From the NCBI RefSeq assembly GCF_000321225.1, contig NW_004450396.1, positions 3,375,466-3,439,465 of the forward strand: 64,000 nt of DNA, written 5' to 3'. Position 1 is the first letter of the stretch; the number at the start of each line of letters is the position of its first letter. Of this stretch, positions 13,380 through 24,749 are shown in pieces. This DNA comes from Odobenus rosmarus divergens. Lineage: Eukaryota > Chordata > Mammalia > Carnivora > Odobenidae. The notes beneath the pieces were generated by a model. That model saw only the letters and a program-made list of their open reading frames with translations. It made no database searches and had not been told where the DNA came from. The translations under genes and the position numbers were made by a program.

Positions 13380-14879
13380 CTACATATACAGAGCAATAAA
13401 AACGGGGGCTTTTTCTTGTCCTCCCACCCCCTTAGCAGTCTCATCTTTTGTTTTATGTGATGAGTGCTTTCTCAAGGATTACATGGAATAAAATTTGGTG
13501 CAGAACAAGGACCATTATGAGCGATAAGCCTAGAAATCACCATACATCCTTCAGAGACCATAATATGTCATGCCAAGAGCAGAAAACTGGGGGAAGAGGG
13601 CAATAGAAGCACTATTATTTTATTCCCTATAAGCCTTCATAAAAAAAAATTTTTTTTTTTTACTATGTAAATTGAAAGAAGCCAGAAATCTATAAAGCCA
13701 TCTGGATGATTTAAGTATATTTTTTATAGCCTCCTCTTAAGAAGGATCAGAAAAACTCAAGGCGATATGAAAGTAAGTCAGCGTGGAAACTATTGCTCAG
13801 TGATCACTCAAAAATTTTGAGAGGAAATAAAATGGTAACGGTGCACCTTCTTGGGCTGTGGTAGCCTAACAGATGGAGGTAAGGTGTCTCAAACACTGAA
13901 CAAGCCTCTTGGGGCCGACTCCCTCCCAGAACCGTATAAAGTCTGCTTAATTAGAAGTGCCTTCTATTATTGTCTCTGGTGAGTCGCTGAGGAGGAAGAA
14001 GAGGAAGTGACCTTACATTTCATCATGGCAAAGACCCAATGTTAATTCTTGTGTCTGTAGTAACGTGTTAATAACTTCTCCAAGTTATTAACTTGGATCG
14101 CTCCTTCCGGAGGATTGACTTACTAGGGCCTTAAAAACAGGGCATGGTGCCCTGGCTTCAGCTATTGGTCGCTGACTAAGCACATTTCCAAGCTTCCTTC
14201 AGTTGGAAGACAGAGGAGTCTGAGGAAATCCTCACTCTGCCAAATAGATCCCATATGGGAGGGCAAGCTTAATGAGAATCAGTCGTGAGCCCTGGCCATG
14301 CAGTGCCTCTGGAATGCACATGATTTCCAGCCAGCATGGGCTGCAGACTTTTCAGCCTTAATCTCTCCTTTTCATGTTCAAAACACTTTCATGAACAAAA
14401 TTTCAATTTCAACTAATAAAGGGAAAGAGAAAAAAAGAACACATCAACCTTATAGCACATACACAAGGTCTGGAGGAGACAGGAAAATGAACAAGCATTA
14501 GATCTGATGACTGCGGGGAGTGTAGAGAATAAATGGACACACATAAAGACATCACACAGGGCAGGGCAGCATAACTGACAAACAGAAGTATAAGCAAGGT
14601 GCTGTGGAAGCACAAAGATCATGCATTGTCCATTTCCAGATGGAATGGTCTTACAGTTGGAAACCATCTTTGTGGTGGTGCCTGACTTTCAACCAACAGG
14701 ACTGAGTTGTAACTATTTACTTTCTACAAGTGAGTCTCCTGGTGGGCATGGCATTTTCCCCCAACCCACAGGTAATATATTATGATGGTCTTAAAAAACT
14801 CAACCAGTAGAGACAAAGCTGAAGTCCTTCTTGACCACCTCATTAGTTCTCGATTCTAATCCCTGGAAGGGGTAATCAC
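13380..14879. other. Intron 2 sequence without recognised elements
   Basis: Only a short A/T run near 13640 and chance frames near 14300-14670 were noticed. Confidence 0.45.
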
Positions 14880-15530
14880 CAGTTCAGTTTGATGAACATA
14901 CTTCCAGGTCTTTTTACTTGCATTTTTACACACAGACGTACAAACATGTGTGCACACAAACATCCATAGATACACACATACATACACATTGAGAGAAAAA
15001 TATGATGTTTAAAAGAAATGTGACAATGATAATGCTATATATATATATTCACCTTCAAATTGCTTTCCTAACTTAATATAAGTTGGGATATATCAGTACG
15101 TATGGACATCATTTTTCACTGCTGCATACTGTTCTGCAGTATGGAGATGCCATAATCAACAATTCCCTCTGAGTTTACAGTTGTGTTACCTACAGATGTT
15201 CCCCCACCCCCTCTTTTTTTTTACCATCTCCAACATCGCAATGGTTATCATTGTACCCATCCCCAGTATTACATAAGCGAGGATGTATTGAGGGTAGATG
15301 TGGACACATAGATTCGCTAAACTAAAGGGTATGAGATCTTAAAATTTTTAATAGAGGAACATTGCCAAAAAACTTCTACCAGCAGCATTTTGGCCCATAT
15401 TTTTACCACTATGACATTATCCATCTTTTCAACCCTTTGACAATCTGATGGCTTAAAAGCAAATACAATCTCATTGTTTCATTTTGCATTTTCTTGGTGG
15501 TGGAATAAGCACTTAAACGATTTTAATTTC
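14880..15530 (-). repeat. Old L1-type LINE fragment, reverse
   Basis: CTGCATACTGTTCTGCAGTATGG, CTAAAGGGTATGAG, ACATTGCCAAAAAACTTC and TCTCATTGTTTCATTTTGCA are the reverse of an old L1 3' region. It is A/T-rich, with CA- and TA-rich simple stretches at 14925-15050. Confidence 0.45.
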
Positions 15531-15994
15531 CTTTTTTCATCTTCTAAGTGAACCCAGAGTTAATAGTAGGGTGTTCATGGATTCTAGGTGAAAGGTTTGG
15601 CCAGGGATGGCAGTTGGCTCTCGTGTTGTTGTTTGTTTCTAATTTTACCAAATTATAATCAGCTCGTGTGGCCTGTGTGATTTCTGCTTTTTGGAATTTG
15701 ATGAGATATGCTTCATGATCTAATTCTTGGTCAGTTTATGCAATTGTTCCATGTATGCTTAAAATAATGTGTTTTCTTTGTTTATTAGATACAAATTTCC
15801 ACATAAATCATATTTGGTTAATTGCTTTATTAAAATCCTCTACCCTTACATATTTTTAGTCTTCTCGAAAGACTAGAAGTATGATAAAAATTTCCCTCTT
15901 TGACACAAATCAACTAATTTTTCTTTGTATTTCTGTTAGTGGTTGTTTTAAAGACCTCCATGTTGTGTAGTTAAGTACAAAAAAGGTTCATGAA

Positions 15995-16217
15995 TTTTTT
16001 TTTAAGATTTATTTATTTATTATTTGAGAGAGAGAGAGAGAGCATATATGTGGGAGGGAGGGCAGAGGCAGAAAGAGAATCTCAAGCAGACTCCCCATTA
16101 AGAACAGAGCCTGATGTGGGGCTTAATCTCAGAAGCCTGAGATCATGACCCTGAGATCATGACCTGAGCCAAAATCAAGAGTCAGACATTTAACTAACTG
16201 AGCAACTCAGGTGCCCC
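15995..16217 (-). repeat. Can-SINE, older subfamily
   Basis: TTATTTATTATTTGAGAGAG starts the GA-rich block and the element ends CAACTCAGGTGCCCC. GATCATGACC is duplicated in the head. The 11-bp target duplication, two mismatches, is at 15984-15994 and 16218-16228. Confidence 0.9.
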
Positions 16218-16228
16218 AGGTTTGTGAA

Positions 16229-18437
16229 TGTTTTATCTTCTTGGCAGATATCTTTCATCAATGTGAAATATTCCTCTTTGTTTTTTTGAATTTTTTTGTC
16301 TTAGATTGTATTTTGTCTGAAATTTATATTGCTAAAACTACATTCCTTTTATTAGACCTTGCCCAAAACATCTTTATTTTCCAACTTACTGAGTCCTTTC
16401 CGAATATGTAGGCTTGCAGTGTTCCCATCTGTGGGAGTGGTTCTTTGATGTGACCCTTTTGGACTGTGGTTTCCTCATGGACTTCATAATCCTACCTGCC
16501 TTCTGTTTTTCAAAGATTCTTAATTGTCTCTTATTTATACAATGGCATACCTTGTTTTCTAGCACTATTATAAATTAAAATGTGTGCGTATGTGTGTGTG
16601 TTTTCCTGTCATTTAAGGCAGGAAGGAGAGAGGACATGTTATGCTTAGGCCGCCTTCTTGAACAGTCCTATGCTTTCCTTTAGTCTAGATTTCCTTTCCT
16701 ATTCCTATTCTAAAACATCCTTTCCTTTCCTTCCAGCTTAGTTGATCTGGATATTGAAGATGCTGTGAGAGAGATGGTACAGAACAAAGTCTGTGAATAT
16801 GTTTAGTCAGCATGCACCCATTGAAAAGCTACTTTGGTTTCCATTTCTTTATGGCCCAAAAGTTGATTTCAGGCTGAAATGCTACAACTTGAGTTCCACT
16901 AGCATGTATTACTCAGTAATAGCTTACAGAGCTCAGTGTTATCATCTAACCAACCCATTTCCATAAAGGTCTGTTTAATGTGTAAACAGTCCATTTTAGA
17001 CAGCACTACTAGTAACATCACAATATTGCTATTCTTCTGGGTGATTTATTGGCAATACATATATCCTAATTTCTTCCATGGGAGAAACAGGTTTAAAGGC
17101 CACTAACTAGACTATTGGCAAAGCCTGGCACAAACTAACTGCAATATAACTCTTACCAAGTTTTGGACATTAAAAGTAGCATTTAGAATGTACTATTTTT
17201 TGAATTATTATTATTTTTTGAGAGAGAGAGAGAGAGAGTGCATGCACGAGTCGGGGGAGGGGCACAGAGAGAGAGGATCTTAAGTAGGTTCCACGCTCAG
17301 TGTGGAGCCCCACGTGAGGCTCGATCCCGTAACCCTGAGATCATGACCTGAGCTAAAATCAAAAGTTGTACACTTAACCAACTGAGCCACCCAGGCGCCC
17401 CTAGAATGTACTATTTTTGAAGTCAGAACCTACCCCCTTCCCCCATATTCTTAAAGGGCTAGCATTTGATTTGCTCTCTTATTTTATTTAAAACATTCTT
17501 ACCTCATTTTCTATGTTTTATCTTTTCATGCCAGGTACAGAGTTTGTTTTCATTTATAGATCATCAAATTCCAACTGTAGGATTTCAGACTAAAAAGGGC
17601 TTTAGAGTTAATTGGGTTAGGCTCATCATATGTTTGAGAGGTTTTGTGACTTGATCGAGTTTGTATATTGACTGTGGCAGAGTTGGCATCAGAATGTGAG
17701 TTGCTTGACTCCAGCACACTATTTACACGTAAGTTTACACTTACAAAATATTTAAAAAATCCCATCTCATCCTCAAATTACTAAAAAAAAAACCCAGGAT
17801 AGACCAGATGGTGAGCGTGAATAATCTCAATTTTCATAGGAGGGAACACTGAAGGGGAAGGATGAATTAATGACTTGCTTAAAATTATCCACATCAGGAG
17901 TTGTCAGAGGAAAAAATTAAGAGTCTTTGCTACTAGGCCTGTGTATCTAACAGCCTCTCCATCTTATCATACAAGGCCACTTCCTGAAAGGGCAGAGGTG
18001 CCTTCTCAAGGAACTATCTCATGGTTTAATCCCAATAGGAACCCAAAATGTAAGTTCATTGTTAAATTGTTAACATATCAAGTGTCTTCTTGATTTGTGG
18101 TGACCTTAGGAAAAAAAACTCAGCAAAGTCAGAGCCAGTTTATCCATTGTAAATTGGAGAATGATTCACCTATTATTCCAGATAAAGTAAAAGGATGAAT
18201 CACAGTGTTGCCTTAAATTCCTTCCAGCTCTTTGTTTATTGTTTCCTCTTATATGGAATTCCATTTATTCATTAATCTATCCCTAGCTCCTAACAAATGC
18301 GCCATATACCAGGCCCTCAAGTAAACATTTAGTACTAGGCCTTTTTGCTCTGTATAGGATTTCTAGAGCTCTCTTTCTACCTCCAAGTTATGAATAGTTC
18401 TTTAGACTCTAAGGAGTTGGCAAATTCTTTTCGACTC
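16229..18437. other. Intron 2 sequence, possibly LINE-derived
   Basis: The left part (to about 16600, and 15540-15990 before the SINE) is T-rich with old LINE flavour. After the SINE at 17201 nothing is recognised. Confidence 0.35.
17201..17401 (-). repeat. Can-SINE
   Basis: A GA-rich block and GCCACCCAGGCGCCCC end are present. The flanking duplication TAGAATGTACTATTTTT starts at 17184 and 17402. Confidence 0.93.
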
Positions 18438-18650
18438 TAAAAGTCTGCAAACTAAGGCGGGTGGACCAGCCACATGTTTTTGTAAATAAAAACTTTTATT
18501 TGAACACAGTTGGGCCCATTCATTTGTATATTATCTATGGCTGCTTTCCCTACAGGGCAGAGCGGAACAGAAATGACAGCGACTGAATGGCCTGCAAAGC
18601 CTAAGACATTTACTCTCTGGCCCTTTGCAGAAAAAGTTTGCCAATCCTTG
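18438..18650 (+). mobile_element. hAT-type non-autonomous element
   Basis: GTCTGCAAACTAAGG at the left, TTTTGTAAATAAAAACTTTT and TATCTATGGCTGCTTTC inside, and AAAAGTTTGCCAATCCTTG at the right mirror the known imperfect inverted ends of an ancient hAT family. Name not assigned. Confidence 0.7.
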
Positions 18651-18824
18651 CATTTAGAATCTATTTATTGCCTTCTATGGTCAACCTGGAGTTGAGCCAG
18701 TGTCTAGGCAAATGTTCATAGATCAGCGAAGTGCTAACCTAAGTCATGGAAGTCTAATTTAGTGTTACAGATTCATAGGCTTAGCTACTATGTAAATCAG
18801 CAAGCATAAGTAATAATGATTTCT

Positions 18825-18965
18825 ATTTGCATGACACTTTCTAGGTTATGAAATAGTTTATATGTGTTATCTCATTTGATCTTTCCAGTAACCTTAGAAA
18901 GTAGGCAGGAAACAGATTCTGAGACATTGCATATCCTAGAGTTGAACTCAGAGTCAAGCATTTTT
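18825..18965 (-). repeat. MIR relic
   Basis: TTATCTCATTTGATCTTTCC with AGTAACCTTAGAAAGTAGGC is the reverse MIR 3' half. Confidence 0.45.
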
Positions 18966-19599
18966 AGCAGCTAAAATGATTCCTTTATCTCTGGAAAACA
19001 TTTCCTTCAGGAAAAACAAAAAGCAGGAAGGAGTTATTAACATTTATCATCTTATAATGCACTGTTCTAAAATAATGTATTGGTAGATGATTTGCAATTA
19101 ATTGTACTTTGTAATAACATGCACGGTCTTCCTAATTTGTGGTTTTATGTTAATAAGATGATAATAAAAATAACATAAGCATTTAATCTAAGGGTTTAAA
19201 AAGTCAAAATAAATATAAGCCTAACTGAGTTATAAGTGAAAAATACAATTTTAAATTTTTGAAATCTTAGAACCTGCAAGATAAGGCAGTTATCTGGCTT
19301 CCTTGGATTAACAAAATTGAAAAACAAAAAACAAAACTCTTGGTGGAGTAGGATAAATTAAGTCTTAGTGAAAAATCTGAGTATACAGGAAAAAATATGA
19401 GTACTACATATGGGAAAAATAGTGAAATATAGGTTGATATAGTGCTCTCTTGTGGGTCAAATCAGATTGAGATAAATACTTCAGTGAAGGCTACAAACCC
19501 ATCGATGACGGTTACGATATATTTTTTGCATTATACAAGAATTGATCTCTGTGTGATCAAACAACTTATGAAGGATTTCTAGTTGACCAAAATATGGTT

Positions 19600-20050
19600 G
19601 TATCAGTCTTGGAACAGCATTAAAGTCAGTGTAGCATACTGTATGATTCCAACTATATTCCAACTCTGGAAAAGGCAAAACTGTGAAGAGTAAAAAGATC
19701 AATGGTTGCCAGGGTATGGGAGAGGGGAGGGATGAACAGGAAGAGTGCAGAGGATTTTTAGGGCAGCGAAACTGCTCTATATGATACTTTAATAATGGAT
19801 ATATGTCATTATAAATTTGTCCAAACTTAACACCAACAGCAAACCCTAATACAAACTATGGTCTTTGGGTGATGACGTGTCAACATAGGTCCTTCAATTG
19901 GCACAGATATACCACTCTGGTGAGGAGTGTTGAGAGTGGAGGAGGCTATATTTGTGTGGGGGCAGGGAGTACATGGGAAATCTCTATACCTTCCATTCAA
20001 TTTTGCTGTGAAGCTAAAATTTTTCTAATAAGGCTATTAAGAAAAATTAG
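19600..20050 (+). repeat. L1M-type LINE 3' end
   Basis: CTGTATGATTCCAACTAT, AAAGATCAATGGTTGCCAGG and GGGAAATCTCTATACCTTCC are typical of old L1 3' ends. The Can-SINE at 20054 sits at its 3' end. Confidence 0.65.
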
Positions 20051-20053
20051 TAC

Positions 20054-20190
20054 TGGATGGCTGGGTGGCTCAGTCAGTTGAGCATCTGACTCTTGATTTC
20101 AGCTCAGGTCATGATCTCAAGGTTGTGGGAGCAAGCCCCGCATGGAGATTGCTTGAGGTTCTCCCTCTCCCCTTCCCCCCCCACCCCCCC
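20054..20190 (+). repeat. Truncated Can-SINE beside SGK1 exon 2
   Basis: The head GGCTGGGTGGCTCAGTCAG and CT-rich body are present, but the AAATAAA tail is lost into a C-rich run. It lies 180 bp beyond the exon 2 donor, antisense to the gene, at the 3' end of an L1 relic. Confidence 0.88.
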
Positions 20191-20370
20191 AATTTATTAC
20201 AGTGGGCTAGGAAGATACACATTCTGTATCTTCCTCAGAAGCTTTATACATGTGTATTAAATATGTTTGGTTTTTGTTTTTGTTTTTTTGGCATACTGTG
20301 ATATGAATACAAGAAAAACAAAGGCCTAGAATCCTTTCAGGATAATGGATCCAGAGGAAAATGAACTTAC

Positions 20371-20586
20371 TTCACACCCGGATTGAGTTTCCCATGAACA
20401 TGACTCTTTCTCCTGAGGGAGAACACCTCTTTGGAAAGCATGGTCTCCCAGGCACGTTGGACACAAGGAAGACTCAAAATCTGGCTCCCCTGGAGGGATG
20501 TGCATGACCGAGGGGCCTGTGTACTTCAGGCTGGGACTCTGATGCTTGTCCACACTGACCATTGGGCTCTTGATCCATCTTCGTAC
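20371..20586 (-). CDS. SGK1: SGK1 long isoform, second coding exon, residues 24-95
   Basis: This internal exon is 216 nt, exactly 72 codons, phase 0 at both ends. The minus strand begins VRRWIKSPMVSVDKHQ and ends WETQSGCE. The acceptor is a TTTGCATGTTGTAG tract ending at 20587 and the donor is a consensus GTAAGT at 20370-20365. VRRWIK continues the basic patch begun by FFKKR in exon 1. The rest is a cysteine-containing, probably unstructured linker (HIPPGEPDFESS, CPTCLGDHAF, RGVLPQEKESCSW) with no catalytic motif; the kinase domain is encoded further 3', outside the window. Compared with the human sequence as I remember it there are only a few substitutions, such as PSVM for SSMV, CPTC for CQTC, GDH for GEH and QEKE for QENE. 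No stop or frameshift is present, so the exon looks functional. Translation past the donor gives about 11 residues of intron read-through before a stop. A Met codon at 20562-20560 could in principle restart translation but has a weak context. Confidence 0.94.
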
Positions 20587-21274
20587 CTACAACATGCAAA
20601 AGAAGAAAATGCATTTTACCTCCTGTGATGTTTAATGGGACTCCAGGGGGCGACTTGGTGGATGGATACTCCTAAAGGGAGAACTCAGTCTCATTACTTC
20701 CCCATTTTTCAAGTCTTAATACAATCCGAATGGGTCAATTTGGACCAATCGCTTTTTAGGCATGTGTGGGTTTTGGCTGGTCATTTCATCTCGCCCAGTC
20801 TGTCTCCCTGTCTGGGGATGATTGGGATAATAATATTTCCTCCCAGGTTGTCACAAAGATTTTACAATGTTTTTAAATGCCCAATTGTTTTGCCTGGCTC
20901 ATAGTGTTCAGTAGATGGTGACTATTTTACTTTCACTCTTACTATTACGATTATGCTGACAGAATGATTCACAAATGTCTTAGACGAATTGCTAGTTATT
21001 CTTACTGGAGGAAACACTAACCTACGATTGCTAGCTTGGGACCCAATTGCTGCTAAATGAACTGACATATATTTCACTATTGCAAAAACTTGATTATAAA
21101 AGAAGTTGCTTCTGGTTAAGAAATTATCTCACAGTTGCTTTTAAAATTTGAAAACTCACCACTTGTTTTGTTTACATGTAGAATTCCTGTAAGACACAGA
21201 GAATATATAAAGCTTTTCTAATATGAAAAGGGATATTATTTCTATAGCATTTTAAATATGAAAGGCATTGTTGT

Positions 21275-21440
21275 AAATGTTTGACATCCATTGTCTTGTT
21301 TAATCCTCAGAACAATTTTAGTATTACTAATCCCGTTTTACAGATGGGAAAACAAAGGCACAGAGAGCTGAAGCAAATTTTCCCAAGACACAGTGCTGGT
21401 ATTGAGCAAAGTCACCTTGAATCCAGAATCTATTCCTTTA
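21275..21440 (-). repeat. MIR relic
   Basis: GTTTAATCCTCAGAACAA and TTTTACAGATGGGAAAAC with CACAGAGAGCTGAAG are a clear reverse MIR. Confidence 0.7.
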
Positions 21441-21976
21441 CGAGAATGGAATTTTAACAAGTATCACAGCACTATAAGACTTGTGGTCACTGAATGCTTG
21501 AAATGAATCTTGATTTAATATGTGTCTTCCATGATCTTTGAAACTGCTGAGGATTTAACCCAATTAGTGAAATCAGCATATACCAAAAGAACAAAGAAAT
21601 AAAATGACAGTACTGAATTATAGTTAGTAATGTTACAATTAAATATTTTAAGGATAGACTGAGAAGAAACTAAAATTACAATAGCAAAGAAAGACTTGAG
21701 AAATTTGATGGACTATTATGCTATCACTAATAATAAATATGAAGACTCTGGCAATATGGAAAATGCTTAGAACATAATTATATGAAAAAAAAGCCAAATA
21801 CAGAATTGTTCAATCACTATAATTACAAATGTAAAAATATATGTACTACCTACAGACAAAGCAAGAAAGTAACAGGCAAAATAAAAACTGTTATATTCAT
21901 TGTTATGTTCATTGATTATGGGTGTTTTAGTTTTCCTTCTTTTTACAGTATAATTTTTCAAAGAATAATTTCTTTT

Positions 21977-22184
21977 TTTTTTTTAAGGTTTTATTTATTT
22001 ATTTGACACAGAGAGAGAGAGATAGTGAGAGCAGGAACACAGGCAGGGGGAGTGGGAGAGGGAGAAGCAGGCTCCCCGCCGAGCAGGGAGCCCGGTGCAT
22101 CCATCCCAGGACCCATCCCAGGACCCTGGGATTATGACCTGAGCCGAAGGCAGACGCTTAATGACTGAGCCACCCAGGCACCCC
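21977..22184 (-). repeat. Can-SINE with internal tandem duplication
   Basis: This is a full-length reverse copy with the perfect 16-bp target duplication AAGAATAATTTCTTTT at 21961-21976 and 22185-22200. The segment CATCCCAGGACC is repeated in tandem at about 22100-22125. Confidence 0.95.
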
Positions 22185-22507
22185 AAGAATAATTTCTTTT
22201 AAAGTTTCTAAGAATCTCAAACAGTTAAAATCATCATATTTCTTTCTTTGGTTACATATGTGTCTTTTAATTGCTTTATTTATATGTACTCTTTTCAGTA
22301 GCCATTTAAAATACCTTTTTGAGTTTACCATCCAAATGTTAATATTTGGGAGGTATCCTTCAGTATTTCTTGCACTCCAGGGTACTATTAACATAGTAGG
22401 CATATTCAAAGTGTTATTTGATTCATTAATGAAAGTCTAAATGAAACTCTAAAAGTTTGAGACTACAGTAGAATCTCTTTTCCTGATGTTAAGAATAAAT
22501 GTGTTTT

Positions 22508-22716
22508 GTTTTGTTTTGTTTAAGATTTATTTATTTATTTATTTATTTGACAGAGAGAGACACAGCGAGAGAGGGAACACAAGCAGGGGGAGTGGGAGAG
22601 GGAGAAGCAGGCTTCCCACCGAGCAGGGAGCCCGATGCGGGGCTCGATCCCAGAACCCTGGGATCATGACCTGAGCCGAAGGCAGATGCCCAACGACTGA
22701 GCCACCCAGGCACCCC
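22508..22716 (-). repeat. Can-SINE, young
   Basis: It has GACAGAGAGAGACACAGCGAG, GGGGCTCGATCCC and GCCACCCAGGCACCCC. The 17-bp target duplication, one mismatch, is at 22491-22507 and 22717-22733. Confidence 0.95.
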
Positions 22717-22733
22717 AAGACTAAATGTGTTTT

Positions 22734-23710
22734 TGATCAATCTAAAAAGTACTAAATTTCATTAGAGATGGAAAATGTTTTTTATTACTCTTATTCAGAA
22801 GGTTTTGAGCTTGAAGTCTGGTGACCATTCTTGATTAGTTGCCAACCTTGTATTTTAAATTCAATCTTTTATTCTGGCTTACTTTCAAGGTCTTTTTTGC
22901 CAAGTAGATTTAACTTTGGGGTTTCTATGAATAGAATTTTAAAAAGATTTATCTTCAAATGAATTTATATGGCCTGACTGATTAAGAATCTTGGTATATT
23001 GAAATGTAAATCTTAAATTTATGGACCACGTTATTTAGAGTAAATCTTATGCAATACTGTCTTACAATTATTCAATTTATAATGGAAGAATGTCCATGTG
23101 ACTGAATCTAAGTTTTCATTACGTTATAGAAAAAACAAACTGGTTTTACCAAAGGACAAGAATTTAGAGACATTATATCTCAATTCAAAGTATACATTGA
23201 TCTATAAACTTAAGTGATCTGTTGTATATTAGAAATCACTGGGACTAAGAATCACATAGAGAACTGTCATTTCATTTAATGCCCAGCTAAGAATTACCCA
23301 AAATAGTTCAGATGACCTTGAGCATATGGTGTCAAATAACCAATAGATGTCTTTATAGAATTTCAGAGTTGGAAGACCCCCAAAGATATTAGTAATTTGC
23401 CCAAAGACACACTAAATTATTATGTGGTTAAAACTATACCTAAAGGTTTAAGCAATTCATTGAACCAATTTCTACAAGGGTAGAAGCTGTCAAACTCAAT
23501 GTCTTCAGAGGCTGTCAGGAACAGGAAATGTGTAAAACCCTAGGACCAGTGTATGAACATAGGGAGTGGTAGGGACTATGGCAAACTGGGAGTGCAATTA
23601 AATTTAAAAACAAAACAAACAAAAACACCCCAAGCAAACAAATAAACAAGGCTGTCAAACAAAACCCTAGTCAAATAGACCTCACACCTTTAATGGTCAC
23701 CACTTGACCC
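22734..23710. other. Intron 1 sequence between SINEs
   Basis: A/T-rich, no recognised element except an A-rich (AAAAC)n-like stretch at 23605-23655. Confidence 0.45.
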
Positions 23711-23722
23711 CTGAAGTTATTC

Positions 23723-23953
23723 CTTTTTTTTTTTTTTAAAGATTTTATTCATTTATTTTGAGGGAGAGAGAGAGAGTGCGAGAGAGCGCACGAGTGGGGG
23801 AAGGGGCAGAGGCAGAGGGAGAGAATCTCAAGCAGACTCCTGTGCTGAACACCATGCCCAATGCTGGACTCCATCCCACAACCGAGAGACCAGGACCCAA
23901 GCTGAAATCAAGAGTTGGATGCTCAACCAACTGAGTCACCCAGGTGCCACCCG
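23723..23953 (-). repeat. Can-SINE, older
   Basis: A poly-T, GA-rich block and GTCACCCAGGTGCCACC end are present. The target duplication CTGAAGTTATTC is at 23711-23722 and 23954-23965. Confidence 0.92.
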
Positions 23954-24040
23954 CTGAAGTTATTCTACCAGGTAGAATTAAGTACGAACTAGAATTCCAT
24001 GAAGTACAAATAAAATGATTTGATCTCTTCTTTTTATTCT

Positions 24041-24238
24041 CTTTTTTTAAGACTTTATTTGAGAAAGAGTGAGAGAGAGAGGGAGAGAGAGAGAGAGAGA
24101 AGGAGCAGGGGAAGGGGCAGAGGGAGAAACAGACTCCCTGCTGACAGGGAGCCCGATGTGGGACTTGATCCCAGGACCCTGAGATCATGGCCCGAGCCAA
24201 AGACAGATGCTTAACCGACTGAGCCACTCAGGAGCCCC
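24041..24238 (-). repeat. Can-SINE
   Basis: The copy has TTTTTTAAGACTTTATTTGAG, a long GA run and a GCCACTCAGGAGCCCC end. It lies 29 bp from an oppositely oriented SINE at 24268. Confidence 0.93.
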
Positions 24239-24267
24239 ATCTTCTAACGTCTTCAAAAAACAATCTA

Positions 24268-24468
24268 GGGCGCCTGGGTGGCTCAGTTGGTTAAGCGACT
24301 GCCTTTGGCTCAGGTCATGATTCTGGAGTCCCAGGATTGAGTCCTGCATCAGGCTCCCTGCTCAGTGGGGAGTCTGCTTCTCCCCCTGACCCTCTTCCCT
24401 CTCGTGCTCTCTATCTCTCATTCTCTCTCTCTCAAATGAGTAAATAAAATCTTTAAAAAAAAAAAAAT
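24268..24468 (+). repeat. Can-SINE
   Basis: The head GGGCGCCTGGGTGGCTCAG, the GGAGTCCCAGGATTGAG variant and the tail TAAATAAAATC plus an A run are present. Confidence 0.94.
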
Positions 24469-24511
24469 CTAATGCTCTCAACATTTTAACTTTCATTCAT
24501 TCATTCATCAT

Positions 24512-24733
24512 TCTTTTATTTGTTTTAAATATTTCATTTATTTAAAGAGAGAGAAAGAGAGAGAGCCCACACCAGCAGGGGGAGGTGCAGAGGGAGAGGG
24601 AGAGAGAGCATTTCCAGTAGACTCTGTGCTCAGCACAGAGCCTGACCCGGGGCTCAATCTCACGACCCTGAGATCATGACCTGAGCTGAAACCATGAGTG
24701 GGATGCTTAACCGACTGAGTTACCAGGTGCGCC
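24512..24733 (-). repeat. Can-SINE inserted in a TCAT-rich target
   Basis: An AAATATTTCATTTATTT start, GA-rich block and GAGTTACCAGGTGCGCC end are seen. TCATTCAT repeats flank both sides, consistent with a target duplication. Confidence 0.9.
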
Positions 24734-24749
24734 TCATTCATCGTTCATT

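Larger units (their letters stand above)
1..20370 (-). other. SGK1: SGK1 intron 2 of the long isoform, 5' part only
   Basis: This runs from the exon 2 donor to the left edge. The next coding block expected for this isoform (a segment containing TKPDPRTFWTNDD, recalled from the human protein) was looked for by its Trp/Phe codon pattern and not found, so the intron is inferred to be longer than 20 kb and to leave the window. Confidence 0.7.

Noticed and set aside
20326..20562. Frame starting at the internal Met of exon 2 as a separate 78-codon gene
   Set aside because: The frame is open through the acceptor-side codons (VRRWIKSP) and ends in intron read-through after the GTAAGT donor, so it is an internal exon.
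23745..24227. 160-codon minus-strand frame beginning MAQSVKHLSL
   Set aside because: It is two adjacent Can-SINEs read through (repeated AQSV(K/E)HL motif); many similar frames occur at every SINE.
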